DNA of 64,000 nucleotides from Shewanella gaetbuli (GTDB taxonomy: Bacteria; Pseudomonadota; Gammaproteobacteria; Enterobacterales; Shewanellaceae). Below, in pieces: positions 1-7,887 of the stretch (its first letter is position 1; every line of letters starts with the position of its first letter). Made by a program: the position numbers and the translations under genes. The DNA lies in assembly GCF_023284065.1 (NCBI RefSeq), contig NZ_JAKIKP010000002.1:434001-498000 (forward strand). Direction: 5' to 3'. The notes beneath the pieces are model-generated. The model saw only the letters and a program-made list of their open reading frames with translations, did no database searches and was not told the origin of the DNA.

Positions 1-964
1 ACACCATAAATAACCCGCCCACAATGGCAGTAATAATAATAGGCTGACGCCCTGGTAATAACAGCCGGATACAATGGGGGATCATTAGCCCCACAAAGCC
101 TATTCCGCCACATGTTGCGACCAACACAGCTGTGATCAGCGAGCATAATAACAACATACTCATTCTTAGCTTGGCGACACTCACGCCTAAGGTGTGCGCG
201 GTTTCATCACCCGCTTGTAAGGCTGATATTTGTCGTTTAAATAATAAAATAATCATCAGGCTTAAGCTGACCACAATCGTGGGTAAAATCACTCCAGCCC
301 AATTTGCTTTAGCAAAGCTGCCTAATGACCAAAAAAGCACTGATGCCGTCGCTTGTGGACTGGAAAAATATAAAACCAAACTGGTTAATGCACCAAACAA
401 AAATGAGGTTGCCACCCCAGAAAGCAACATACGCTCTATTTGAGCCGCTCGGCCAAGGCCAGACAAACACAACACCAATAAAACCGACAAACTGGCGCCC
501 ACAAATGCCCCTATGGGTAAAAGTAAATTTTGCCAAGACCACCAAGAAACTTGCCCATTGGATAGCGCGATAACATCACTTGGCGAAAACATGCCTTCCA
601 CTAAAATGGTAAATACCATCACCGCACCAAATGATGCCCCTGAACTGATGCCAAATAAGTAAGGATCAGCCAATGGATTGCGGGTCACGGTTTGCAATAC
701 ACTCCCCGCCAGCGCTAAGCCTGCGCCCGCCACAAAAGCCAATACTATTCGCGGTAAACGTAGTTCAAATACAATACGTTGGGTGATATTACTAGTATGG
801 TCTGAAGCCGAGCTTATTAGCAGTTTTTCAGCCATAGCATGATATATATCACTGGCACTAATATTGGCCGCACCAAAGCTGGCAGCTAAAAAAGGAGACA
901 CCACTGTAAGCAGCGCTAAAATAGCAACAAACATTGAATATTTGTGTTGTTTAGCCACAATCAT
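1..964 (-). CDS. BtuC/FecCD-type ABC transporter permease (3' end beyond window)
   Basis: Reading the minus strand from an ATG at 964 gives 321 codons without a stop, running off the left edge. The protein is very hydrophobic, with repeated membrane segments, and has the FecCD/BtuC family hallmarks RLPRIVLAFVAGAGLALAG, NPLADPYLFGISSGASFGA and, near the cut end, GGIGFVGLMIPH. Such permeases form the inner-membrane channel for vitamin B12, haem or ferric siderophores. The ATG overlaps the stop of the ATPase gene (TAATG), so the two are translationally coupled. A cobalamin riboswitch upstream of the pair and cobC next to it favour B12 or another corrinoid as substrate (inference). No periplasmic binding protein gene is visible in the window. 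Confidence 0.9.
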   Translation of the reverse strand, partial: MIVAKQHKYSMFVAILALLTVVSPFLAASFGAANISASDIYHAMAEKLLISSASDHTSNITQRIVFELRLPRIVLAFVAGAGLALAGSVLQTVTRNPLADPYLFGISSGASFGAVMVFTILVEGMFSPSDVIALSNGQVSWWSWQNLLLPIGAFVGASLSVLLVLCLSGLGRAAQIERMLLSGVATSFLFGALTSLVLYFSSPQATASVLFWSLGSFAKANWAGVILPTIVVSLSLMIILLFKRQISALQAGDETAHTLGVSVAKLRMSMLLLCSLITAVLVATCGGIGFVGLMIPHCIRLLLPGRQPIIITAIVGGLFMV

Positions 965-1779
965 TAGTGCCCCACTATGATTTGATTTGCATCATGATAA
1001 AAGTAACTAATTAACGGATTACCATGTTGTCTGTGAGGCTCAATTTCACAACAGACTTTAAATACTGTTGAAATTTGATCTTCAGTTAAGACTTCGCTTG
1101 GCGAACCATTAGCAATCAACTCACCTTGATTTAATAACACGAGGTTATCGCACATGGCGCTAGCGAGGTTTAAGTCATGAATGGATGCAATAACAGTGAT
1201 ACCCAAACTTTTCACCAGTTGTAAAATTTGAATTTGATAATGAATATCTAAATGGTTTGTTGGTTCATCTAATATCAGTAATTGAGGCTGCTGTACTATG
1301 GCACGAGCAATTAACGCACGCTGTTTTTCACCGCCCGACAACTGGCTGTACTGTAATTCAGCTTTAGTGGCTAACCCCACTTGCAAAATAGCATCATCAA
1401 TTAGCTGGTTATCTTTTGAAGTGGTGCTATCTAATAAGCCTTTATGGGGAGTTAACCCCATTGCCACTAATTGGCGCGTATTCATTTCAAAAAACTGTGG
1501 GGTATCTTGCTGTACCACGGCTATTTTAGTGGCTAATTGTCTGGCACTGTACTGAGCAATGTTTTGCCCAAACAAACTAATATGGCCTGAACTGGGTAAA
1601 ATAAACCGATATAAACAGCGTAATAGACTCGACTTACCCGCACCATTTGGGCCAATCACACCCAGCATTTGTTTTGCAGGTAAATCAAACTGAATATTTT
1701 TTAAAATAGCACAATCGTCATGGGTCCAACTCAGTTGGCTCACGGATAATGCAAGAGGCTGCGTGGTTGTATCGGTCAT
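964..1779 (-). CDS. btuD: ABC transporter ATP-binding protein, cobalamin/iron-chelate type (BtuD-like)
   Basis: This 271-residue ATPase carries all nucleotide-binding motifs: Walker A GPNGAGKSS, a Q-loop, the signature LSGGEKQR, Walker B LLILDEP and the switch histidine in ASIHDLNLA. The length and the C-terminal extension after the D-loop match the FecE/BtuD/HmuV group that energises uptake of B12, haem or siderophores. The start ATG overlaps the TGA of a 31-codon ORF (ATGA), and a GGGTGGGG stretch serves as ribosome binding site. It lies downstream of a cobalamin riboswitch, so expression should fall when B12 is plentiful. The btuD symbol rests on that context; a haem or siderophore role is not excluded by the protein alone. 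Confidence 0.85.
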   Translation of the reverse strand: MTDTTTQPLALSVSQLSWTHDDCAILKNIQFDLPAKQMLGVIGPNGAGKSSLLRCLYRFILPSSGHISLFGQNIAQYSARQLATKIAVVQQDTPQFFEMNTRQLVAMGLTPHKGLLDSTTSKDNQLIDDAILQVGLATKAELQYSQLSGGEKQRALIARAIVQQPQLLILDEPTNHLDIHYQIQILQLVKSLGITVIASIHDLNLASAMCDNLVLLNQGELIANGSPSEVLTEDQISTVFKVCCEIEPHRQHGNPLISYFYHDANQIIVGH

Positions 1780-1871
1780 TGAGCAACCCCACCCGCCAGT
1801 TTTGGAATAACTTTTACGCCATTGTTGGCCTTATTAAGGCAAAAACAATATGGCACATTATCACGGCACAT
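1776..1871 (-). CDS. 31-residue cysteine-containing small ORF between riboswitch and ABC ATPase
   Basis: An ATG on the minus strand at 1871 opens 31 codons ending in a TGA that overlaps the ATPase ATG. A GGAG ribosome binding site sits five bases upstream of the ATG. The peptide begins MCRDNVPYCFCLNKANN, with cysteines at residues 2, 9 and 11, and ends KLAGGVAQ; there is no signal peptide or membrane segment. I do not recognise it. It could be a leader peptide that carries the riboswitch control to the ATPase by translational coupling, or a small cobalt- or corrinoid-related protein. It is also possible that it is not translated. The placement and ribosome binding site are seen; the role is unknown. 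Confidence 0.5.
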   Translation of the reverse strand: MCRDNVPYCFCLNKANNGVKVIPKLAGGVAQ

Positions 1872-1873
1872 AT

Positions 1874-1902
1874 ACGCTCCACTGAGTAACCCGCTCAGGC
1901 GT
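1874..1902 (-). promoter_or_regulatory. Hairpin around the ribosome binding site of the 31-codon ORF (likely riboswitch expression platform)
   Basis: On the minus strand ACGC and CTGAG (1894-1902) can pair with CTCAG and GCGT (1874-1886), leaving a CGGGTTA loop and a TGGA bulge. The GGAG ribosome binding site of the small ORF lies in the bulge and lower stem. It begins nine bases after the riboswitch, so it is well placed to act as a translational on/off element. The pairing is seen; its function is inferred. Confidence 0.45.
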
Positions 1903-1910
1903 TAGGTAAA

Positions 1911-2006
1911 AAGTCACTAGCTGGTATCTGACTTAAAAATACACAATGTATTCTATACAGTTGCGGGCACAGTTCGGGCTTTCCCGATTCCCAATACTAG
2001 TCACTT
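1911..2006 (-). promoter_or_regulatory. Cobalamin riboswitch, compact form
   Basis: The minus strand carries the conserved cobalamin aptamer core: GGGAA followed by a short CGGG-AAA-GCCCG stem, then CTGTGCCCGCAACTGTAT, and a B12-box-like AGTCAGATACCAGCTAG. The outer stem is formed by AAGTGACTAG (1997-2006) and CTAGTGACTT (1911-1920), ten pairs with one G-G mismatch. At about 96 nt it is shorter than typical cobalamin riboswitches of the E. coli btuB type, lacking the large peripheral arms, and so resembles the reduced variants. It sits between the cobC stop and the transporter genes and would repress the transporter when cobalamin is bound. Confidence 0.75.
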
Positions 2007-2034
2007 AACAGAATAATTTAATAATTGATGTTTA

Positions 2035-2766
2035 TCATTTAAAACTTGGCATAGGCCAGTTTAATCTACAGCTAATTTGTTGTGCTTTTAATGGCTCAGT
2101 CACCACATCATTAGCATCAATAAACACGTCGATTTCAATCAAGGCCCCATAGGGTAAATTAAATTGCTTAAATACGCCACGGGCAAGCTGGTTTTGCGGT
2201 GACTTAGCATCGCACTCACTAAAACCATCACCTAGAATATGCCCTAGTACTGAGCGAATAACTCCGCCATGGGTAACAACTAATGCTTTATTAATTGCAT
2301 CTGGCTTATTGAGATTAGCCGCTTTAGGGGCTGGTAGTAATAACAGCTGTTTTATTATCGCGGCGACACAGGCACTGACTCTATTATCAAAATCAATAAA
2401 GTGCTCACCATTTTGAGGGGTGAGTGCTTTATCCCAAGGAGTTGCCCAGTACAGGTCTATTTTATCTGCATAGGTGTCATATAAAGATTGCCAAGATTGA
2501 CCATCCCAATCACCAAAATCAATTTCTTGTAAACCGTCTAATATCCTTATGGGCAAACGATGCTGTTTTGCGATAAGGTCACTAAATAACGCGCAACGTT
2601 TTAAGGGCGAGCTAAAAATAATGCTTGGCAGTTCATTGAGTTCTGTAAAACTATGATGCATTTGCTGAACACCGAGTTCAGACAGGTCAACATCGGTTCT
2701 ACCCCGTAATATTTCACCGCCTTGGCAGTGACCATGACGCAGAAATAGTAATTGAACATGTTTCAT
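2035..2766 (-). CDS. cobC: Histidine phosphatase, probable alpha-ribazole phosphatase CobC
   Basis: The 243-residue protein starts with the phosphohistidine RHG motif of the phosphoglycerate-mutase superfamily (LLFLRHGHCQGG) followed by LRGRTDVDLSELG, and has the second catalytic histidine in ALVVTHGGVIRSVLG. CobC removes the phosphate from alpha-ribazole phosphate (or the cobalamin phosphate) in nucleotide-loop assembly. The family is broad, but a cobalamin riboswitch, B12-type transporter genes and B12-dependent metH on either side support the assignment. It is divergent from metH. A MetJ-type operator lies only 42 bases upstream of its start and may affect it. The next gene downstream is under a separate riboswitch. 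Confidence 0.75.
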   Translation of the reverse strand: MKHVQLLFLRHGHCQGGEILRGRTDVDLSELGVQQMHHSFTELNELPSIIFSSPLKRCALFSDLIAKQHRLPIRILDGLQEIDFGDWDGQSWQSLYDTYADKIDLYWATPWDKALTPQNGEHFIDFDNRVSACVAAIIKQLLLLPAPKAANLNKPDAINKALVVTHGGVIRSVLGHILGDGFSECDAKSPQNQLARGVFKQFNLPYGALIEIDVFIDANDVVTEPLKAQQISCRLNWPMPSFK

Positions 2767-2807
2767 CTATTTCAACCTTGCCCTTAAGATAACAACTCGC
2801 GTATTAT

Positions 2808-2831
2808 GGACGTCTATACGTATAAATGTCT
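2808..2831. promoter_or_regulatory. MetJ operator (three tandem met boxes)
   Basis: Three consecutive 8-mers, GGACGTCT, ATACGTAT and AAATGTCT, match the MetJ met-box consensus AGACGTCT at 7, 6 and 6 of 8 positions. MetJ with S-adenosylmethionine binds tandem met boxes cooperatively. The site lies 42 bases before cobC and 277 bases before metH, so either promoter or both could be repressed by methionine sufficiency. The binding is predicted from the motif only. Confidence 0.65.
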
Positions 2832-2944
2832 AAAAAATTTCTAGTGTCGTCTTCTATCTTTTATCAATAAACACTAGATAATAATATCAATCACGATAAA
2901 TAAGCTTACAGAAATAGCGTAGGAAAAATGCTTGAGAGCAAGGC

Positions 2945-2985
2945 AGATTTTTTCGATAAGTAGTTATTCTACAACCCAAAAATCT
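2945..2985. repeat. Imperfect inverted repeat, candidate dispersed intergenic element
   Basis: AGATTTTT (2945-2952) and AAAAATCT (2978-2985) form an eight-pair stem enclosing a smaller GTAG/CTAC hairpin. The flanking text (AGCAAGGC before, TTATCGAG after) has the feel of intergenic repeats seen in many copies in related genomes, but only this copy is in the window, so a repeat family cannot be shown here. Confidence 0.4.
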
Positions 2986-3108
2986 AACGCCGTTATCGAG
3001 TATTTTCACAAACTAAAGTGAAAAGTTATTTATTATTGAAATAAAGACAAAAAAGCAAAAACCCTTGCTGTTAATGACTAACAGCTCTGCAATAAAAGGT
3101 AATAGGTT

Positions 3109-6100
3109 ATGGCGAAGTCGACTACTTATAGTCAGGTTCTTGAACAACTTACAGCAACGCTAAAACAGCGCATTATGATTTTAGACGGTGCAATGGGCAC
3201 CATGATCCAAGACTATAAATTGGAAGAAGCCGATTACCGTGGCGAACGTTTCAAAGACTGGCATTGTGATGTAAAAGGCAATAACGACATGTTAGTGCTG
3301 AGCCAACGTCAAATTATTAAAGATATCCACACTAAATATTTGTTAGCCGGTAGCGATATCATTGAAACCAACACCTTTAATGCCACCACCATTGCAATGG
3401 CCGATTATGACATGCAGTCATTGTCTGCCGAAATGAACTTAGAAGGTGCACGAGTTGCCCGTGAAGCCGCTGATGAAGTGGCAGCTCAAACCGGTATTCC
3501 GCGCTATGTAGCAGGTGTATTAGGCCCCACCAACAGAACCTGCTCTATCAGTCCTGACGTTAACGACCCTAGCTTTCGTAACATCAGTTTTGACGAATTA
3601 GTTGACGCCTATGTTGAGTCAGCCACCGCCCTTATTGAAGGCGGGGCAGACATCATTATGGTAGAAACCATATTTGATACCCTTAACGCTAAAGCCGCGT
3701 TATTCGCCATCGAGACAGTATTCGACAATATTGGTGCTCGTTTACCGGTAATGATTTCAGGCACTATTACTGACGCGTCAGGGCGTACCTTAACCGGCCA
3801 AACAACTGAAGGTTTTTATAATTCATTACGCCACATTAAACCGTTATCTATTGGTCTTAACTGTGCTTTGGGGCCAAAAGAACTGCGCCCCTATGTTGAA
3901 GAGTTATCGCGTATTGCTGAATGTTATGTGTCAGCTCACCCTAACGCGGGTTTACCAAATGAATTTGGTGGCTATGACGAAACCCCTGAAGAAATGGCTG
4001 AAGTCATTCAAGAGTGGGCACAACAAGGTATGTTGAATATTGTCGGTGGTTGTTGTGGTAGCGCCCCTAGCCATATTAGCACCATTCGCGAGGCGGTAAT
4101 TAATCACTCGCCAAGACAAATCCCTGACATTCCGGTTGCTTGTCGATTATCTGGGCTTGAACCTCTAACCATTGATGGCGACTCTTTATTTGTCAACGTG
4201 GGTGAGCGGGCTAACGTAACTGGCTCGGCTAAATTTTTACGCTTAATTAAAGAAGAAAAATTTGAAGAAGCATTAGACGTTGTGCGTGAGCAAGTCGAAA
4301 ACGGCGCTCAAATTATTGATGTCAACATGGATGAGGGCATGCTCGACGGCGTTGAGTCGATGAAGAAGTTCTTAAACTTAATTGCCTCTGAGCCTGATAT
4401 CTCCCGTGTGCCTATCATGATTGACTCTTCTAAATGGGAAGTCATTGAAGCTGGACTTAAATGCGTTCAGGGTAAATCGGTGGTTAACTCCATTTCAATG
4501 AAAGAAGGCGAACAAGCTTTTATTGAACAAGCCACCTTAGTTAAACGTTACGGCGCTGCAGCCATTGTGATGGCATTTGATGAAGACGGTCAGGCTGATA
4601 CCCGCGCCCGTAAAACTGAAATTTGTACCCGAGCCTATCGACTATTAGTTGATGTAGTGGGCTTTCCGCCTGAAGATATTATTTTCGACCCAAATATTTT
4701 CGCCATCGCCACCGGTATTGACGAGCACGACAATTATGCGGTCGACTTTATTGAGTCAATTAAAGACATTAAAGCAACCTTACCCTACGCCATGATTTCT
4801 GGCGGGGTTTCTAATGTTTCTTTCTCTTTTAGAGGTAATAACCCCGTTCGTGAAGCCATTCACGCGGTATTTTTATACCATGCCATTCAAGCGGGTATGG
4901 ACATGGGTATTGTTAACGCTGGTCAGCTCGCCATTTATGACGATATTGACCCAGATCTAAAAGAAAAAGTTGAAAACGTAGTGTTAAACCGCCCTTGCCC
5001 AGTAGCGGATTCATCGAACACTGAACAACTGCTAGATATTGCCGAAAAATACCGTGGCGACGGCAGCCAAGTGGCGAAAAAAGAAGATTTAGCATGGCGT
5101 AGCCTTCCTGTTAATGAGCGTTTATCTCATGCGCTGGTAAAAGGGATTACTGAGTTTATTGACCTAGACACTGAAGAAGCGCGCCAAAATGCCACTCGCC
5201 CATTAGATGTCATTGAAGGGCCATTAATGGATGGCATGAATGTGGTGGGTGATTTATTTGGCGCAGGTAAAATGTTCTTGCCGCAGGTGGTTAAATCGGC
5301 TCGAGTCATGAAAAAAGCCGTAGCTTACTTAAACCCGTACATTGAAGCCGAAAAAGTAGAAGGCCAGTCTAACGGTAAAATTTTGATGGTAACCGTGAAA
5401 GGCGATGTACACGACATTGGTAAAAACATTGTAGGCGTGGTACTCGCGTGTAATGGTTTTGAAGTGTTCGACCTAGGTGTAATGGTGTCGGTTGAGAAAA
5501 TTCTTGAAGCCGTTAAAGAGCACAATATTGATATTATTGGTATGTCAGGGTTAATTACCCCAAGTCTTGATGAAATGGTGCATAACGTGAAAACCTTCCA
5601 ACGCGAAGGATTGACCATTCCCGCTATTATTGGCGGCGCAACCTGCTCAAAAATTCATACCGCGGTAAAAATAGCGCCCCATTACCCACATGGTGCTATA
5701 TACATTGCCGATGCCTCGCGTGCAGTGCCTATGGTAAGCAAGCTAGTTAGCAATGAAACACGCCAAGCAACCATTGATGCAACTTATGCTGAATACGACA
5801 ACATGCGTGAAAAACGCTTGTCGCAAACTAAGCGTAAAACCATTGTTTCGATTGCCGCCGCCCGTGAAAACCGTTGTCAACATGACTGGCAAAACTATAC
5901 GCCATACACGCCAAATGTACTAGGGCGCCAAGTATTTGAAGACTACCCATTAACAGATTTAGTGGAACGAATCGACTGGACACCGTTTTTCCGCAGTTGG
6001 GAATTACACGGTCATTTCCCTGAAATTTTAGAGGATAAAGTTGTCGGCGAAGAAGCCCGTAAACTGTATGCCGACGGGAAAGCCATGTTAGCAACCATCA

Positions 6101-6825
6101 TCAAAGAAAAATGGTTAACCGCCAAAGGCGTGATCGGTTTATTCCCGGCCAATACCGTTAATCATGATGATATTGAGTTATATACCGACGAGAGCCGTAG
6201 CACCGTTGAGATGACCACTCATCATTTAAGAATGCAAATCGAACGTGTGGGTAATGACAATTTCTGCCTCGCAGATTTTGTTGCTCCTAAAGAGTCTGGT
6301 GTTGCAGATTACATGGGTGGCTTTGCCGTTACCGCCGGTCATGGAATTGACGAGCATGTCGCCCGTTTTGAAGCTAACCACGATGACTACAATGCCATTA
6401 TGTTGAAATGTTTAGCTGACCGACTAGCTGAAGCCTTTGCAGAGCGTATGCACGAACGCGTTCGTAAAGAGTTTTGGGGCTATGCCGCAGACGAGCAGCT
6501 AGACAACGAAGCATTAATTCGTGAACGCTATAAAGGTATTCGCCCTGCTCCAGGTTATCCAGCTTGCCCAGATCATACTGAAAAAGGCTTACTGTGGGAT
6601 TTATTAAAACCCGATGAAACCATTGGCCTTAACATTACCGAAAGCTATGCCATGTTCCCCACGGCTGCGGTATCAGGTTGGTATTTCGCTCATCCTAAAT
6701 CACGTTACTTTGGCGTGACCAATGTGGGTAAAGATCAAGTTGAAGATTACGCCCAGCGTAAAGGCATGACTGTTGCTGAAGCGGAAAAGTGGTTAGCGCC
6801 GGTGTTGGATTACGATCCAGAGTAA
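3109..6825 (+). CDS. metH: Cobalamin-dependent methionine synthase
   Basis: This 1238-residue enzyme transfers the methyl group of 5-methyltetrahydrofolate to homocysteine through methylcobalamin. The four expected modules are present in order. The homocysteine domain has zinc-ligand cysteines at about 252 and 315-316 (GLNCALG, GGCCGS). The folate domain carries [14 protein letters not shown] and [10 protein letters not shown]. The cobalamin module has GDVHDIGKN, whose histidine is residue 768. The C-terminal reactivation domain carries the AdoMet-binding stretch [15 protein letters not shown]. Length is close to the E. coli enzyme. A GG-rich ribosome binding site precedes the ATG, and an intrinsic terminator follows the stop. 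It shares a neighbourhood with corrinoid genes that would supply its cofactor, and a MetJ operator lies upstream. Confidence 0.98.
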   Translation: MAKSTTYSQVLEQLTATLKQRIMILDGAMGTMIQDYKLEEADYRGERFKDWHCDVKGNNDMLVLSQRQIIKDIHTKYLLAGSDIIETNTFNATTIAMADYDMQSLSAEMNLEGARVAREAADEVAAQTGIPRYVAGVLGPTNRTCSISPDVNDPSFRNISFDELVDAYVESATALIEGGADIIMVETIFDTLNAKAALFAIETVFDNIGARLPVMISGTITDASGRTLTGQTTEGFYNSLRHIKPLSIGLNCALGPKELRPYVEELSRIAECYVSAHPNAGLPNEFGGYDETPEEMAEVIQEWAQQGMLNIVGGCCGSAPSHISTIREAVINHSPRQIPDIPVACRLSGLEPLTIDGDSLFVNVGERANVTGSAKFLRLIKEEKFEEALDVVREQVENGAQIIDVNMDEGMLDGVESMKKFLNLIASEPDISRVPIMIDSSKWEVIEAGLKCVQGKSVVNSISMKEGEQAFIEQATLVKRYGAAAIVMAFDEDGQADTRARKTEICTRAYRLLVDVVGFPPEDIIFDPNIFAIATGIDEHDNYAVDFIESIKDIKATLPYAMISGGVSNVSFSFRGNNPVREAIHAVFLYHAIQAGMDMGIVNAGQLAIYDDIDPDLKEKVENVVLNRPCPVADSSNTEQLLDIAEKYRGDGSQVAKKEDLAWRSLPVNERLSHALVKGITEFIDLDTEEARQNATRPLDVIEGPLMDGMNVVGDLFGAGKMFLPQVVKSARVMKKAVAYLNPYIEAEKVEGQSNGKILMVTVKGDVHDIGKNIVGVVLACNGFEVFDLGVMVSVEKILEAVKEHNIDIIGMSGLITPSLDEMVHNVKTFQREGLTIPAIIGGATCSKIHTAVKIAPHYPHGAIYIADASRAVPMVSKLVSNETRQATIDATYAEYDNMREKRLSQTKRKTIVSIAAARENRCQHDWQNYTPYTPNVLGRQVFEDYPLTDLVERIDWTPFFRSWELHGHFPEILEDKVVGEEARKLYADGKAMLATIIKEKWLTAKGVIGLFPANTVNHDDIELYTDESRSTVEMTTHHLRMQIERVGNDNFCLADFVAPKESGVADYMGGFAVTAGHGIDEHVARFEANHDDYNAIMLKCLADRLAEAFAERMHERVRKEFWGYAADEQLDNEALIRERYKGIRPAPGYPACPDHTEKGLLWDLLKPDETIGLNITESYAMFPTAAVSGWYFAHPKSRYFGVTNVGKDQVEDYAQRKGMTVAEAEKWLAPVLDYDPE

Positions 6826-6841
6826 CCGTTAACACCTAACC

Positions 6842-6880
6842 AAAAGGGGCAGTACACTCAAACAGCGTATTGCCCTTTTT
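6842..6880 (+). terminator. Intrinsic terminator of metH
   Basis: AAAAGGGGCAGTAC pairs with GTATTGCCCTTTT around a short loop and is followed by a run of T, immediately after the metH stop. Confidence 0.85.
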
Positions 6881-6980
6881 GTTAGATAAATTGCTAGAAA
6901 AATTGTTAGTGAATCAGCAAATGCTGAAGCATCTCAGCGGCGTGTATAGTTGAGTCTATGGCTGAGGTAAAGACCTAATT

Positions 6981-7025
6981 CAATCAACTCAATCAACTCA
7001 ATCAACTCAATAAGCTCAATCAATA
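6981..7025. repeat. Tandem repeat of a 9-bp unit (CAATCAACT), five copies
   Basis: Three perfect copies of CAATCAACT are followed by CAATAAGCT and CAATCAATA. The array lies in noncoding DNA between the metH terminator and the prepilin gene. Copy number in such arrays commonly varies between strains. Confidence 0.85.
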
Positions 7026-7290
7026 AGTGCCAGCCTCCAAATCTCCACACTCTATAGCCTTGCAGTATCACTCAGGTTAATACTCATTACTGTGGCATCA
7101 AGGTTTAAATATAAACATTTTTTAATTTGCGGTTTGGTTAAAAAAGGCGCAACTTCGATTTAGAGCATTAACTCTAAATAAGGATTTTACTCATCTTAAT
7201 TGTTTATTTTTTAATTTGAATAAAGCGACGCTAGGAGCATTTTATATCAACAATTGAAATCAGCTACCTAAGGTAGCTAAGGTGTCAGCA

Positions 7291-7800
7291 ATGAAAAAAC
7301 AACGAGGTTTTACGTTAATTGAATTGGTCGTGGTGATTGTTATTCTCGGCATACTTGCCGTAGTTGCAGCGCCAAAGTTTATCAATTTACAAGGTGATGC
7401 CCGACTCAGCACATTAGCAGGAATGAAAGGGGCAATTCAAAGTGCCAACTCACTAGTTTACTCTAAGGCCAGCTTGGCTGGAGTCGAAAAAGCCAAACTG
7501 AATACTGACTTAGATATTGGAACCGGGCAACCGGTTTACACAGTTTACGGCTATGTTCATGCAACCAACACAGATTTAGAAAACGTATTAAGCACTGAGT
7601 TTAATCACGCCACCTCAAGCACAGACCCAACCATAAGTGTTGATAACAATGCGCAATGGACAATTTACACTGACGGGACTGGCGATGCGTATATTTGGCA
7701 AAGAGATGCGCCAGCAACTTGCCGACTCACCTACCACGAAGCTAAAAGTACGACTGAACTACCAAGTTATGATTTAACAACTGATCCAACTCAGTGTTAA
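7291..7800 (+). CDS. MshA-like type IV prepilin
   Basis: The 169-residue product has a class-III prepilin leader, MKKQRG cut before FTLIELVVVIVILGILA, with the conserved glutamate at mature position 5. This is followed by the long hydrophobic helix and AAPKFINLQGDARLSTL, typical of the MSHA major-pilin family. Two cysteines near the C terminus (CRLTYHEA and the final TQC) could close the pilin disulfide loop. A GTG at 7282 is in frame, but the ATG at 7291 gives the usual short leader and has AAGGTG at good spacing. The gene stands alone, away from any pilus assembly genes, so it is probably an orphan or accessory pilin using a machine encoded elsewhere. A second such gene is at 36576. Confidence 0.9.
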   Translation: MKKQRGFTLIELVVVIVILGILAVVAAPKFINLQGDARLSTLAGMKGAIQSANSLVYSKASLAGVEKAKLNTDLDIGTGQPVYTVYGYVHATNTDLENVLSTEFNHATSSTDPTISVDNNAQWTIYTDGTGDAYIWQRDAPATCRLTYHEAKSTTELPSYDLTTDPTQC

Positions 7801-7804
7801 CTGT

Positions 7805-7852
7805 TTGCCAATCATCTTGCCAAGTTCCATTTCTTGGCAATATGATTGGCAA
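7805..7852. other. Long near-perfect stem-loop between convergent prepilin and ggt genes
   Basis: TTGCCAATCAT (7805-7815) pairs with ATGATTGGCAA (7842-7852), and inside it TTGCCAAG pairs with CTTGGCAA, with one C/T mismatch, giving about 19 pairs and an 8-base loop. No T run follows on either strand, so it is not a standard intrinsic terminator. It may protect or terminate the two converging transcripts. Confidence 0.7.
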
Positions 7853-7887
7853 TATCATCTCTTGGCGATATAAAGCATCGTTGATAT

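Larger units (their letters stand above)
2767..3108. other. Intergenic region between cobC and metH
   Basis: These 342 bases separate two divergent genes and hold no credible ORF. They contain the MetJ-type operator (2808-2831), a hairpin-forming repeat-like segment (2945-2985), and a seven-pair stem-loop, GCTGTTA-ATGAC-TAACAGC (3067-3085), ending 23 bases before the metH ATG, where it could influence ribosome access. I see no cobalamin riboswitch in front of metH. Confidence 0.6.
6826..7290. other. Intergenic region between metH and the prepilin gene
   Basis: About 465 bases without a credible ORF. It contains the metH terminator (6842-6880), a 9-bp tandem repeat (6981-7025) and an AT-rich leader for the prepilin gene. 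That leader has an eight-pair stem-loop, ATTTAGAG-CATTAA-CTCTAAAT, at 7158-7179. No promoter stands out clearly. Confidence 0.6.

Noticed and set aside
309..573. Short ORFs on both strands at the left edge
   Set aside because: They are out-of-frame readings of the FecCD-type permease, whose true frame runs off the window edge.
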